Counted from the first letter of the stretch, positions 18,823 through 28,044 are shown. The stretch is 64,000 bases of DNA from Sutcliffiella horikoshii (GCF_002157855.1 NZ_CP020880.1:1984001-2048000); one strand, 5' to 3'. Notes: a model not told the origin generated them from the letters alone. A program made the numbers and translations.

Positions 18823-19746
18823 TTGAGAATATTTGATGCACATTGTGATGTGCTTTGGAGAATGTGGGAAAATAGAGAGATTTCATTTAAAGATAGTGAA
18901 ATTTTGCATGTGACATGGGACGGATTAAAGAAGTCAGCTGCGAAGGTGCAATGCTTCGCTGTATATGTTCCTGAAAAAGTGAGGAAAGAATCTGCTTTTG
19001 ATGTAGCATTGGAAATGATTGATATCTTTTATGAAGAGATCTTGCAGAGGTTTCCTAACATGAAGCTTATTACAACGAAGAGGGATATAGGGGAACTTAA
19101 GGAAGGTCAGATAGGAGCCATTTTGACTTTAGAGGGCTGTGACGCTATAGGAACTGATTTAGATAAATTGAGAACCTTGTATCGATTAGGGATTTCTTCT
19201 GTCGGATTAACATGGAACCATGCCAATTCAGTTGCAGACGGGATTTTAGAAGAAAGAGGTGCCGGGTTAAGTTCTTTTGGGAAGAGTGTAGTGAAGCTGA
19301 ACAACGATCATTTCATTTGGACAGATGTTTCCCACTTGTCTGTCAAAGGATTTTGGGATGTGATGGAATTAGGTGAATATGTGATTGCTTCTCATTCCAA
19401 TTGCAAGGACCTTTGTCACAATCCGAGAAATTTATCCGATGAACAAGTACAAGCGCTCATACAAAAGGATGGTGCAATCGGGGTCACCTTTGTCCCGCAA
19501 TTTTTGTCAAACAACTCACAGGCGAGTATTACAGATATACTTCGTCATGTAGAACACTTCTGTACTTTAGGTGCAGTAGAACATATAGGGTTTGGTTCAG
19601 ACTTTGACGGAATTGACCAGACAGTTCAGGGGCTCCACAAAATTGAAGATTATAGTAATTTAGTGAATAGCTTATTAAAATACTATTCTGAAACAGAAAT
19701 CAGAGGGTTTTTGTTTGATAATTTTTATAAAAGGTTCCCTAAATGA
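18823..19746 (+). CDS. Dipeptidase, peptidase M19 (renal dipeptidase) family
   Basis: 307-aa zinc dipeptidase. Zinc ligands are seen in FDAHCDVL (residues ~4-11), the bridging Glu in LTLEGCDA near 103, His in SHSNCKDL near 190, and the IGFGSDFDG signature near 258. TTG 18823 follows GGAGGGG by six bases; the upstream ATG frame begins inside the spoVS terminator. No signal peptide, so cytoplasmic. It sits between spoVS and korA, an arrangement I associate with the B. cereus group rather than B. subtilis. The natural substrate is unknown. Confidence 0.9.
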   Translation: MRIFDAHCDVLWRMWENREISFKDSEILHVTWDGLKKSAAKVQCFAVYVPEKVRKESAFDVALEMIDIFYEEILQRFPNMKLITTKRDIGELKEGQIGAILTLEGCDAIGTDLDKLRTLYRLGISSVGLTWNHANSVADGILEERGAGLSSFGKSVVKLNNDHFIWTDVSHLSVKGFWDVMELGEYVIASHSNCKDLCHNPRNLSDEQVQALIQKDGAIGVTFVPQFLSNNSQASITDILRHVEHFCTLGAVEHIGFGSDFDGIDQTVQGLHKIEDYSNLVNSLLKYYSETEIRGFLFDNFYKRFPK

Positions 19747-19827
19747 CCGGGAATTACAAGGGTTTTCGCCTTTAAGTACTATACTGTTAAAATATCCAAA
19801 TTTTTCGAAAGAAATTAATTCAAAGAC

Positions 19828-19856
19828 TTGTATTTTTAAATAAATAGGTCTACAAT
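19828..19856 (+). promoter_or_regulatory. Predicted sigma-A promoter for korAB
   Basis: TTGTAT at 19828-19833, 17-nt spacer, TACAAT at 19851-19856. The implied leader is about 140 nt, AT-rich and without an obvious terminator hairpin. Confidence 0.55.
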
Positions 19857-19999
19857 GAAAGCGTTTAGTACATATTCAGCGGTTTTTAAGTCTGTTTTTT
19901 TATTTAATAGTTAACTTCTAGTTATATAATGGGAATAATGCTACAATAAATATTGTACAAAATTCTGAAAACGAACGCAGTTAAAGGGGTGTAAGGCAC

Positions 20000-21736
20000 A
20001 TGATCAATCAACTTTCATGGAAAGTTGGAGGGCAACAAGGGGAAGGTATCGAAAGTACCGGTGAGATTTTCTCCATTGCATTAAATCGTTTAGGCTATTA
20101 CTTATATGGTTATCGCCATTTTTCTTCTCGTATTAAAGGTGGACATACGAACAACAAGATTCGTGTGAGTACGACTCAGGTCCGTTCCATTTCGGACGAC
20201 CTTGATATATTAGTAGCGTTTGATCAAGAAACAATCGACGTAAACTATCATGAACTCCGCGAAGGTGGAGTGGTAATTGCAGATGCAAAGTTTAAACCAA
20301 GCATACCTGAAGACGGAAAAGCTACATTGTACCCTGTACCATTCACTGAGATTGCTACAGAGCTTGGAACGTCATTAATGAAGAACATGGTTGCTGTCGG
20401 AGCTTCAAGTGCCATCCTTGATTTAGATGCGGAATCATTTCGTGAAGTGGTGCAAGAAATTTTCGGACGCAAAGGCGAATCCATTGTTGAGAAAAACATG
20501 GAAGCGATCCGAGCAGGTGTTCAGTTCATTAAAGATCAAGCTGAAAATGTAGAAACAATGCAGCTTGTAAAAGCAGACGGCAATAAACGTCTATTCATGA
20601 TCGGTAATGATGCTATTGCATTGGGTGCAGTTGCTGCAGGATCTCGCTTTATGCCGGCGTATCCAATTACTCCAGCATCTGAAATTATGGAATACTTAAT
20701 CAAAAAGCTTCCAAAATTCGGCGGTACTGTTATTCAAACGGAAGATGAGATTGCTGCTTGTACCATGGCAATTGGTGCCAACTATGCAGGTGTACGTACT
20801 TTGACTGCTTCAGCAGGTCCAGGTCTTTCTTTAATGATGGAAGCAATTGGTCTTTCTGGCATGACAGAAACACCTCTTGTAGTTGTGGACACGCAACGAG
20901 GAGGACCAAGTACAGGGTTACCGACAAAGATTGAGCAGTCTGACCTTATGGCGATGATCTATGGTACTCACGGAGAGATCCCGAAAGTGGTAATGGCTCC
21001 TAGTACTGTACAAGAGGCTTTCTACGATACAATCGAGGCATTTAACATTGCAGAAGAATATCAAGTACCCGTAATTCTTTTAACTGATCTTCAATTGTCT
21101 CTAGGGAAGCAATCGGTAGAAGCATTAGATTACAAAAACATTGAAATTAGACGCGGAAAGCTGGATATCAATCAAGAGCTTCCGGCTGCTGACGATAAAG
21201 CATATTTCAAACGATATGAAGTAACAGAAGATGGCGTATCTCCTCGTGTGATTCCTGGCATGAAATACGGTATCCATCATGTTACTGGTGTAGAGCATGA
21301 AGAAACAGGTAAGCCTTCTGAAGTTGCTGCGAACCGTCAAGCACAGATGGACAAGCGTCTTCGTAAATTGAATAACCTTAAATTCAATACGCCTGTACAT
21401 GTTAATGCAAAGCATGAAGAAGCTGATGTACTACTTGTAGGATTTAACTCGACGCGCGGAACGATCGAAGAGGCAATGGAAAGATTGGAATTGGATGGTG
21501 TTAAAGCTAACCATGCACAAGTCCGCCTGATCCACCCATTCCCGACAGAAGAAATCGCGCCACTGGTAAAGGCGGCTAAAAAAGTTATTGTTGTGGAGTA
21601 TAACGCTACTGGACAACTTGCAAACATCCTGAAAATGAATGTTGGCGAGCATGAGAAAATCCGTAGTCTCTTAAAGTATGATGGGGATCCATTCTTACCG
21701 AAAGAAATCCACACAAAATGCAAGGAGTTGTTATAA
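20000..21736 (+). CDS. korA: 2-oxoacid:ferredoxin oxidoreductase, alpha subunit (gamma-alpha fusion)
   Basis: 578-aa subunit of a thiamine- and CoA-dependent 2-oxoacid oxidoreductase, probably acting on 2-oxoglutarate. Residues 1-180 are the gamma domain (GGQQGEGIESTGEIF, YRHFSSRIKGGHT). The pyrimidine-binding alpha domain starts about residue 195 (GNDAIALGA, PAYPITPASEIMEYL), with TEDEIAACTMAIGANYAGVR in the middle and domain II at the C-terminus. RBS AAAGGGGTG. The stop is directly followed by the korB start, so the subunits are coupled. Substrate choice (2-oxoglutarate versus pyruvate) is inferred from the two-subunit form. Confidence 0.92.
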   Translation: MINQLSWKVGGQQGEGIESTGEIFSIALNRLGYYLYGYRHFSSRIKGGHTNNKIRVSTTQVRSISDDLDILVAFDQETIDVNYHELREGGVVIADAKFKPSIPEDGKATLYPVPFTEIATELGTSLMKNMVAVGASSAILDLDAESFREVVQEIFGRKGESIVEKNMEAIRAGVQFIKDQAENVETMQLVKADGNKRLFMIGNDAIALGAVAAGSRFMPAYPITPASEIMEYLIKKLPKFGGTVIQTEDEIAACTMAIGANYAGVRTLTASAGPGLSLMMEAIGLSGMTETPLVVVDTQRGGPSTGLPTKIEQSDLMAMIYGTHGEIPKVVMAPSTVQEAFYDTIEAFNIAEEYQVPVILLTDLQLSLGKQSVEALDYKNIEIRRGKLDINQELPAADDKAYFKRYEVTEDGVSPRVIPGMKYGIHHVTGVEHEETGKPSEVAANRQAQMDKRLRKLNNLKFNTPVHVNAKHEEADVLLVGFNSTRGTIEEAMERLELDGVKANHAQVRLIHPFPTEEIAPLVKAAKKVIVVEYNATGQLANILKMNVGEHEKIRSLLKYDGDPFLPKEIHTKCKELL

Positions 21737-22603
21737 ATGGCAACGTTTAAAGACTTTCGAAATAATGTAAAACCTAACTGGTGCCCTGGGTGTGGAGACT
21801 TCTCGGTACAAGCTGCCATTCAACGTGCTGCCGCAAATGTTGGTTTAGAGCCTGAAAATCTTGCAGTAGTATCTGGAATCGGGTGTTCTGGACGTATTTC
21901 CGGTTACATCAATTCCTACGGTTTCCATGGTATTCATGGTCGCTCTCTACCAATCGCACAAGGTGTGAAAATGGCGAATAAAGATCTTACGGTCATCGCT
22001 TCAGGTGGAGATGGAGATGGATTTGCCATCGGTTTAGGTCATACCATCCATGCCATTCGTCGAAATATTGATGTTACATACATCGTAATGGATAATCAGA
22101 TTTATGGACTAACAAAAGGCCAAACATCACCACGAAGTGAAGTAGGATTCAAAACAAAATCTACACCACAAGGTTCCATTGAATCCTCACTGTCTGTAAT
22201 GGAAATGGCGTTAACAGCAGGAGCGACATTTGTAGCGCAAAGCTTCTCAACTGATTTAAAAGATCTTACTTCCTTGATCGAACAAGGAATCAACCATAAA
22301 GGGTTCTCTTTAATCAACGTTTTTAGTCCGTGTGTGACATACAACAAAGTAAACACATACGACTGGTTCAAAGAAAACTTGACAAAGTTGGCTGATATTG
22401 AAGGATATGACGCTCACAACAAAGTTTCTGCGATGCAGACACTAATGGAGCATAACGGCCTAGTAACTGGTTTGATCTATCAGAATAAGGACCAACAATC
22501 TTATCAAGATTTGGTTCCTAATTATAGCGAAGAGCCTCTTGCAAAAGCAGATCTTCAATTAGACGAAGAACAATTCAACGCACTAGTAAAAGAATTTATG
22601 TAA
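21737..22603 (+). CDS. korB: 2-oxoacid:ferredoxin oxidoreductase, beta subunit
   Basis: 288-aa thiamine-diphosphate-binding subunit. Cys ligands for the [4Fe-4S] cluster are in WCPGCGDF (residues ~16-20), GIGCSGR near 51 and SPCVTYN near 197. The TPP motif is GGDGDGFAIG near 93 through MDNQIYGLTKGQ. It starts the very next base after korA with the RBS AAGGAG inside korA's last codons. The enzyme supplies reduced ferredoxin from 2-oxoacids, an alternative to the dehydrogenase complex. Confidence 0.93.
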   Translation: MATFKDFRNNVKPNWCPGCGDFSVQAAIQRAAANVGLEPENLAVVSGIGCSGRISGYINSYGFHGIHGRSLPIAQGVKMANKDLTVIASGGDGDGFAIGLGHTIHAIRRNIDVTYIVMDNQIYGLTKGQTSPRSEVGFKTKSTPQGSIESSLSVMEMALTAGATFVAQSFSTDLKDLTSLIEQGINHKGFSLINVFSPCVTYNKVNTYDWFKENLTKLADIEGYDAHNKVSAMQTLMEHNGLVTGLIYQNKDQQSYQDLVPNYSEEPLAKADLQLDEEQFNALVKEFM

Positions 22604-22611
22604 CAACCTGG

Positions 22612-22642
22612 AAGTCCTGGCTTAATTGCTGGGACTTTTTTA
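22612..22642 (+). terminator. Terminator after korB
   Basis: AAGTCC pairs with GGACTT around an imperfect inner stem (GC/GC), followed by TTTTTT. Confidence 0.8.
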
Positions 22643-22671
22643 ATTCTCTTGATTAGGAGTCATATAATCCG

Positions 22672-22798
22672 GTTGATTTCCGTTCCAGGCGCTTCGCTTG
22701 CCTGCGGGCGGTCCGTGAGCCTCCTCAGGCTTTGCCTTCCGGGGTCTCACCTGTCCCTTCCTCCCGCGGGCGTCTGCGCGCCTTCCACTCCAATCAAC
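22672..22798 (-). repeat. Dispersed GC-rich structured element, copy B
   Basis: 127-bp copy on the minus strand, bounded by GTTGAT/ATCAAC in plus-strand order. Read on the minus strand it has GGCGC/GCGCC, GCGGG/CCCGC, GTGAG/CTCAC and an apical hairpin AGGC-AAA-GCCT. It is the same subtype as copy D and lies 87 bp from oppositely oriented copy C. Confidence 0.85.
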
Positions 22799-22885
22799 AA
22801 GGGTGCTTCATTCAACTAAGGTTGATAAGAAATTCTCTAATTTATTTGTCAGAAAAAGCAGAAATATTTTTCAACATATTTACTA

Positions 22886-23012
22886 GCTGTGGATTGGAGC
22901 AAATGGCGAAGACTCCAGCGGGGGAGTAACGGTAGGTTGAGACCCCGCAACGAAGTGAGGAGGCTCAAGCACCGTCCCGCGGAAAGCGAAGCCATTTGCG
23001 GAAAGGAGCAGC
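22886..23012 (+). repeat. Dispersed GC-rich structured element, copy C
   Basis: 127-bp copy. Pairings are GCTG/CAGC at the ends, a perfect 9-bp GCAAATGGC/GCCATTTGC, GCGGG/CCCGC, ACGGT/ACCGT and TTGAG/CTCAA. Same subtype as copy A. It lies between korB and tdh. Confidence 0.85.
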
Positions 23013-23129
23013 GGAGATGATCGATAACACTAAAGTCGGCAGATTTTAAAAGAACTTGGCAATTTTTTAAAAAATGTAAGCGTTATTTAAAAAATAAAAA
23101 AGTCTTATTTTTTTATCTGACATACTCAG

Positions 23130-23150
23130 TTGTCCTTCTCCAGTGGACAA
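23130..23150. promoter_or_regulatory. Inverted repeat upstream of the tdh promoter
   Basis: TTGTCC (23130-23135) and GGACAA (23145-23150) separated by 9 nt, ending 5 bp before the predicted -35. Possible operator; no regulator recognised. Confidence 0.4.
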
Positions 23151-23155
23151 TGAGG

Positions 23156-23184
23156 TTTACAAAAACCCTTATAGATGTTACACT
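23156..23184 (+). promoter_or_regulatory. Predicted sigma-A promoter for tdh-kbl
   Basis: TTTACA at 23156-23161, 17-nt spacer, TACACT at 23179-23184. Confidence 0.6.
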
Positions 23185-23235
23185 CTTACTAGTATTTATG
23201 ATTAGTAGTTTTATATTTATAAGGGAGTGTTCTCT

Positions 23236-24276
23236 GTGAATGGAAAAATGAAGGCGATCGTGAAGCATCAACGAGGATATGGTGCCGAACTTCAAATGAT
23301 AGATATACCAAAGATTAAAGAAGATGAAGTTTTAATAAAAGTGAAAGCAACATCTATATGTGGTACAGATGTTCATATTTATACATGGGATGAATGGTCT
23401 CAAAGCAGGGTAAACCCTCCATATGCATTCGGTCATGAATTTGCTGGTGAGATTGTGGAAGTAGGCAGCAAGGTTAATAATGTGCAATTGGGCGACCAAG
23501 TTTCCGCTGAAACGCATATCGTTTGCTACAAATGTCCCCAATGTCTTCAAGGTGACTATCACATTTGTAAAGATACAAAAATAATCGGGGTAGACACACA
23601 AGGTTGTTTTGCTGAATATGTCGCTCTTCCTGCGGTAAATGTATGGAAAAACCCTAAAGAAATGCCTTATGATGTTGCTTCTGTACAAGAGCCAATGGGA
23701 AATGCCGTTCATACAGTTCTTGCCGGTGATGTCACCGGAAAATCGGTGGCTGTAATTGGTTGCGGTCCTATCGGAATTATGGCAGTAGGTGTTGCCAAAG
23801 CGGCAGGTGCTTCTCAGGTTATTGCTATTGACCTGAATGAATATCGCTTAGATCTTGCTACGAAAATGGGTGCTACAACAGTTATCAATGCTAAAGAAGC
23901 TAATCCTGTTGAAGAAGTCATGAAGTTAACAGATGGACACGGTGTAGAAGTGGTATGTGAAATGTCAGGCCATCCTATTGCCATGAACCAAGGCTTTAAA
24001 ATGATTACTAATGGCGGCAGAGTTTCCATCCTTAGCTTACCTGTACGTCCGGTGGAACTGGATATTACCAATGATATTGTATTTAAAGGTGTAACGGTTC
24101 AAGGAATTACAGGAAGAAAAATGTACTCTACATGGCAGCAAGTATCAAGTCTTCTTAAATCAGGTCAAGTGGATGTGAAACCGATGATTACTCATCATTT
24201 CCCACTTGAGGAATTTGAAAAAGGCTTTGATTTAATGATTTCCGGACAATGTGGTAAAGTTGTATTACATCCATAA
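23236..24276 (+). CDS. tdh: L-threonine 3-dehydrogenase
   Basis: 346-aa zinc medium-chain dehydrogenase oxidising threonine to 2-amino-3-ketobutyrate with NAD+. Catalytic-zinc region SICGTDVHIYTWDEW near residues 37-50 and GHEFAGE, structural-zinc Cys cluster CYKCPQCLQGDYHIC near 97-111, Rossmann motif GCGPIGIM near 172. GTG 23236 follows AAGGGAG by 8 nt and matches the family start (xxGKMKA). kbl follows by 21 bp, completing threonine to glycine plus acetyl-CoA. Confidence 0.95.
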   Translation: MNGKMKAIVKHQRGYGAELQMIDIPKIKEDEVLIKVKATSICGTDVHIYTWDEWSQSRVNPPYAFGHEFAGEIVEVGSKVNNVQLGDQVSAETHIVCYKCPQCLQGDYHICKDTKIIGVDTQGCFAEYVALPAVNVWKNPKEMPYDVASVQEPMGNAVHTVLAGDVTGKSVAVIGCGPIGIMAVGVAKAAGASQVIAIDLNEYRLDLATKMGATTVINAKEANPVEEVMKLTDGHGVEVVCEMSGHPIAMNQGFKMITNGGRVSILSLPVRPVELDITNDIVFKGVTVQGITGRKMYSTWQQVSSLLKSGQVDVKPMITHHFPLEEFEKGFDLMISGQCGKVVLHP

Positions 24277-24297
24277 CAGTATACAGGAGGGGTTAAG

Positions 24298-25476
24298 ATG
24301 AAAGGTTTTGAATACCTGCAAGAAGAGTTAGAACAAATGAAAGAACAAGGTACATTTCGTAAATTGATACCGTTAGAGTCCGATCAAGGTTCAAAAGTTG
24401 TTATCAACGGCAAAGAAGTGATTCAGCTATCTTCTAATAACTATCTAGGATTAACAACCCACCCTCGCTTGGTGAAAGCTGCATTAGAAGCTGTGGAAAA
24501 ATACGGTGCCGGGACAGGTTCTGTTCGTACCATTGCCGGGACTTTCACTATGCATGAACAATTAGAAGAAAAATTAGCAAAGTTTAAACATACTGAAGCA
24601 AGTCTAGTATTTCAATCCGGATTTACGACAAATCAAGGGGTTCTTTCCGCTATTCTTTCTCCGGAAGATGTTGTAATTTCTGATGCGTTAAATCACGCTT
24701 CTATTATTGATGGAATCCGTTTGACAAAGGCTGCGCGTAAAGTGTACAAGCATGTTGACATGGAAGATCTAGAGCGTGCATTGAAAGAATCCGGTGAATA
24801 CCGTAAACGTCTTATCGTAACAGACGGTGTATTCTCTATGGACGGAAACATTGCCCCTCTTGATAAAATCGTGGAGCTTGCTGAAAAATATGACGCGCTT
24901 GTAATGGTGGACGATGCGCATGCTTCCGGCGTACTTGGGGAAAATGGCCGTGGTACTGTGAATCACTTTGGATTAGATGGACGTGTGCATATCCAAGTAG
25001 GTACATTAAGTAAAGCAGTCGGCGTTCTTGGCGGATATGTAGCGAGCTCTCGCTCATTAATTGACTACTTAATTCACAAGGGCCGCCCGTTCCTTTTCAG
25101 CACTTCTCATCCACCAGCAGTAACTGCTGCATGTGATGAAGCAATTCAAGTTTTACTTGAAGAGCCTGAACTTATTGAAAAACTATGGGATAATGCCAAG
25201 TTCTTCAAAGATGGACTTCTGAAACTAGGTTTTAATACAGGCGAAAGCCAAACACCGGTTACACCAGTTATCGTAGGGGACGAAGCTTTATCTCATAAAT
25301 TCTCTGATAAGCTATTAGAATACGGAGTTTTCGCACAAGGTATTGCGTTCCCGACTGTTGCAAAAGGACTTGCGCGTGTAAGAACAATAGTAACTGCACA
25401 ACATTCAAAAGAAGAGCTTCAAGAAGCACTAGACATCTTCGAAAAAGCAGGAAAAGAACTAGGTATCATATCGTAA
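24298..25476 (+). CDS. kbl: Glycine C-acetyltransferase (2-amino-3-ketobutyrate CoA ligase)
   Basis: 392-aa PLP enzyme of the alpha-oxoamine synthase family. Visible: [12 protein letters not shown] near 43, [11 protein letters not shown] near 130, VDDAHASG near 203, and the Schiff-base Lys in [13 protein letters not shown] near 237. RBS AGGAGGGG. Operon partner of tdh: cleaves 2-amino-3-ketobutyrate with CoA to glycine and acetyl-CoA. An 11-bp stem terminator ends the operon. Confidence 0.95.
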   Translation: MKGFEYLQEELEQMKEQGTFRKLIPLESDQGSKVVINGKEVIQLSSNNYLGLTTHPRLVKAALEAVEKYGAGTGSVRTIAGTFTMHEQLEEKLAKFKHTEASLVFQSGFTTNQGVLSAILSPEDVVISDALNHASIIDGIRLTKAARKVYKHVDMEDLERALKESGEYRKRLIVTDGVFSMDGNIAPLDKIVELAEKYDALVMVDDAHASGVLGENGRGTVNHFGLDGRVHIQVGTLSKAVGVLGGYVASSRSLIDYLIHKGRPFLFSTSHPPAVTAACDEAIQVLLEEPELIEKLWDNAKFFKDGLLKLGFNTGESQTPVTPVIVGDEALSHKFSDKLLEYGVFAQGIAFPTVAKGLARVRTIVTAQHSKEELQEALDIFEKAGKELGIIS

Positions 25477-25483
25477 TTAAACA

Positions 25484-25518
25484 AAGAGAGACACCTCATA
25501 CGTGTCTCTCTTGTTGTG
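25484..25518 (+). terminator. Terminator after kbl
   Basis: AAGAGAGACAC pairs with GTGTCTCTCTT (perfect 11 bp) around a 7-nt loop; the T tract is weak. Confidence 0.78.
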
Positions 25519-25667
25519 TATTCATAATGAATGAGCTTTCCTGTCACTTAAATATGTAGATTTATGTAAACTTCTCCATATTTATTGTTTAAGAAGCTAT
25601 AAAATTATATACTATGTTAATGTGTAGAGTTTTATGCGCTCTACTTTTCTGGAAAGGAGTTATCACA

Positions 25668-27212
25668 ATGAATGAGAAACAAAGAGTGGAAGCAGGACAA
25701 GTAGCGACTGGAAATTCTTCGGACAAAAAATCCGAAAAGGATTTCAGCAAATACTTTGAGTCTGTTTATGTACCACCTTCCCTGAAAGATGCGAAAAAGC
25801 GCGGAAAAGAAGAGGTTGCCTATCAAGATTTTTCTATTTCTGAGGAGTTTAAAAACCTTGGGGTTGGCAAGAAATTTTATATCCGTACGTATGGTTGTCA
25901 GATGAATGAGCATGACACGGAAGTAATGGCAGGGATTTTCCTTGCGTTAGGCTACGAAGCGACCTATACAGTGAATGATGCGGATGTTATTCTTTTAAAT
26001 ACCTGTGCGATCCGGGAGAATGCAGAGAACAAAGTTTTTGGTGAACTAGGTCACTTAAAGACTTTGAAAAAATCAAGACCAGGTCTATTAATTGGTGTTT
26101 GTGGCTGTATGTCCCAGGAAGAATCAGTAGTGAATAAGATATTGAAAACGTATCAGCAAGTCGACATGATTTTCGGTACCCATAACATTCACCGACTTCC
26201 TAACATTTTAAAAGACGCTTACATGTCTAAAGAAATGGTGATTGAAGTTTGGTCTAAAGAAGGAGACGTTATCGAAAACCTTCCAAAGAACCGCAAAGGT
26301 GAAATCAAAGCTTGGGTAAATATCATGTACGGCTGTGACAAGTTCTGTACGTACTGTATTGTGCCATATACACGAGGTAAAGAGCGCAGCAGACGTCCAG
26401 AAGATATTATTCAAGAAGTGCGTCACTTGGCAGCGCAAGGTTATAAAGAAATTACATTGCTTGGACAGAATGTAAATGCGTATGGAAAAGATTTTGAGGA
26501 TATAAAATATGGGCTTGGCGATTTAATGGATGAAATCCGTAAAATTGATATTCCTCGAATCCGTTTCACAACTAGTCATCCAAGAGACTTTGATGATCGC
26601 TTGGTCGAAGTGCTTGCTAAAGGCGGAAACCTTCTCGACCATATTCACTTACCAGTTCAGTCAGGCAGTTCGGAAGTATTGAAATTAATGGCACGTAAAT
26701 ATGATAGAGAACGATATCTTGAGCTAGTTGGTAAAATTAAAGCGGCAATGCCAAATGCTTCATTAACGACGGATATCATCGTTGGATTCCCTAATGAGAC
26801 AGAAGAACAATTTGAAGAAACGATGTCTCTGTATCGTGAAGTGGAATTTGATACAGCATATACTTTCATCTATTCTCCACGTGAAGGTACTCCTGCTGCA
26901 AAAATGGTGGATAACGTTCCACTTGAAGTAAAAAAAGACCGCCTGCAACGACTTAACGCACTTGTAAATGAAATCTCTGCCAAGAAATTAAAAGAGTACG
27001 AAGGGCAGATTGTGGAAGTGTTAGTTGAGGGGGAAAGTAAGAAAAATCCGGAAGTTCTTGCCGGATACACAGATAAAAGTAAACTAGTTAACTTTAGAGC
27101 ACCAAAATCTGTCATCGGTAAAATGGTCAAAGTGAAAGTTGTAAAAGCGAAAACTTGGACATTAGATGGAGAATTGGTGGAAGAAGTAGCAGAAGAAGCA
27201 CTGGAGGTATAA
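25668..27212 (+). CDS. miaB: tRNA-2-methylthio-N6-dimethylallyladenosine synthase MiaB
   Basis: 514-aa radical-SAM methylthiotransferase acting on i6A37 of tRNAs reading UNN codons. After a ~65-residue polar N-terminal extension come the UPF0004 domain Cys residues ([27 protein letters not shown]), the radical-SAM CxxxCxxC (CDKFCTYC near residue 220), and a C-terminal TRAM domain (about 440-505). ATG 25668 follows AAAGGAG. ricA starts 4 nt after the stop. MiaA, which makes its substrate, is also in the window. Confidence 0.95.
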   Translation: MNEKQRVEAGQVATGNSSDKKSEKDFSKYFESVYVPPSLKDAKKRGKEEVAYQDFSISEEFKNLGVGKKFYIRTYGCQMNEHDTEVMAGIFLALGYEATYTVNDADVILLNTCAIRENAENKVFGELGHLKTLKKSRPGLLIGVCGCMSQEESVVNKILKTYQQVDMIFGTHNIHRLPNILKDAYMSKEMVIEVWSKEGDVIENLPKNRKGEIKAWVNIMYGCDKFCTYCIVPYTRGKERSRRPEDIIQEVRHLAAQGYKEITLLGQNVNAYGKDFEDIKYGLGDLMDEIRKIDIPRIRFTTSHPRDFDDRLVEVLAKGGNLLDHIHLPVQSGSSEVLKLMARKYDRERYLELVGKIKAAMPNASLTTDIIVGFPNETEEQFEETMSLYREVEFDTAYTFIYSPREGTPAAKMVDNVPLEVKKDRLQRLNALVNEISAKKLKEYEGQIVEVLVEGESKKNPEVLAGYTDKSKLVNFRAPKSVIGKMVKVKVVKAKTWTLDGELVEEVAEEALEV

Positions 27213-27215
27213 AAA

Positions 27216-27653
27216 ATGGCAAAATATACGAGAGCAGATATAGTTGAAAGAGCAAAAGAATTGGCACAAATGATCGCTGACACAGAAGAAGTGGAATACT
27301 TCAAACGTGCAGAAGAACAAATCAATGAAAACCAAAAGATCAAAGAAATGGTTGCAAGTGTAAAGAGCTTACAAAAACAGGCTGTTAATTTCCAACATTA
27401 CGGGAAAACAGAAGCCTTGAAGAAAACAGAAGCGAAATTAGATGCACTTTTAGCAGAAATGGATGAAATTCCTATTGTGCAAGAATTTAAAACTTCCCAA
27501 ACAAATGTAAACGATCTATTACAATTAGTTTCTTCCTATATCTCCAAAACAGTTACAGACGAAATCATCGTTGCAACTGGAGGAGATGTTCTTCGCGGAG
27601 AAACCGGCTCCTACGTAAAAAACACCACATACGGTGGAGGAAGCTGCTCATAA
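27216..27653 (+). CDS. ricA: RicA (YmcA), RicA-RicF-RicT complex protein
   Basis: 145-aa helical protein of the YlbF/YmcA family. With RicF (YlbF) and RicT (YaaT) it forms a complex carrying Fe-S clusters that promotes maturation of polycistronic mRNAs by RNase Y and favours sporulation, competence and biofilm. The C-terminal Cys in GGGSCS is in the expected place for a cluster ligand. Directly follows miaB, as in B. subtilis. Its partner enzyme RNase Y is encoded about 10 kb upstream. Confidence 0.92.
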   Translation: MAKYTRADIVERAKELAQMIADTEEVEYFKRAEEQINENQKIKEMVASVKSLQKQAVNFQHYGKTEALKKTEAKLDALLAEMDEIPIVQEFKTSQTNVNDLLQLVSSYISKTVTDEIIVATGGDVLRGETGSYVKNTTYGGGSCS

Positions 27654-27670
27654 TTTAATGCAGTATCCCT

Positions 27671-27797
27671 GTTGATCGTAGTGGAAGGCGCGAAGACTCC
27701 TATGGGAGGAAGGGACATGGAAGACCCCGCAGGGCGAATGCCCGAGGAGGCTTCCGGACCGCCCATGGAAAGCGAAGCGCCTGGAACGAAGATCAAC
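27671..27797 (+). repeat. Dispersed GC-rich structured element, copy D
   Basis: 127-bp copy bounded by GTTGAT and ATCAAC. Pairings are GGCGC/GCGCC, ATGGG/CCCAT, GGAAG/CTTCC and apical GGGC-GAAT-GCCC. The GGAAG/CTTCC and ATGGG/CCCAT pairs replace TTGAG/CTCAA and GCGGG/CCCGC of other copies, i.e. both sides changed together. Confidence 0.85.
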
Positions 27798-27825
27798 TGT
27801 TTATGCGAATTTTATATTTTTGTTA

Positions 27826-27858
27826 AAAAGCATGGAAGCTTCATTCCATGCTTTTTTT
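27826..27858 (+). terminator. Terminator after ricA
   Basis: AAAAGCATGGAA pairs with TTCCATGCTTTT around GCTTCA, then more T. It lies 29 bp beyond repeat copy D, so the repeat would be in the miaB-ricA transcript. Confidence 0.9.
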
Positions 27859-27897
27859 ATCGTCTGCTGCACATTGTGATTTTTTCAAAAAATAGGC

Positions 27898-27924
27898 ACA
27901 TATCCAGATTAGCTTGCATACAAT
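27898..27924 (+). promoter_or_regulatory. Candidate sigma-E promoter P1 of cotE
   Basis: -10 CATACAAT (27917-27924) matches sigma-E exactly; the upstream ACATATC is about 2 nt closer than ideal. cotE has a sigma-E promoter in B. subtilis. Confidence 0.5.
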
Positions 27925-27981
27925 GAACTATACGTTAATGTGTTAGAAATCATTTAGTTATGCAGCAAATTCAATCTAATC

Positions 27982-28009
27982 ACAATTGTCATTTAACCCG
28001 CATAGGATG
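27982..28009 (+). promoter_or_regulatory. Candidate sigma-K promoter P2 of cotE
   Basis: AC at 27982-27983, 17 nt, then CATAGGATG at 28001-28009, close to the sigma-K pattern AC-N16/17-CATANNNTA. Matches the known dual control of cotE in B. subtilis. Confidence 0.5.
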
Positions 28010-28044
28010 AAATGAAGATTGTAATGAGGAGGGTGTATGCTCGA

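Noticed and set aside
19857-19999. Riboswitch or T-box in the korA leader
   Set aside because: The leader is AT-rich and I found no conserved riboswitch core, T-box sequence or terminator hairpin.
22732-22929. 65-aa ORF between korB and tdh
   Set aside because: It lies across repeat copies B and C; its GC-rich composition comes from the repeats and it has no RBS.
27672-27926. 84-aa ORF after ricA
   Set aside because: It is repeat copy D read through the ricA terminator.
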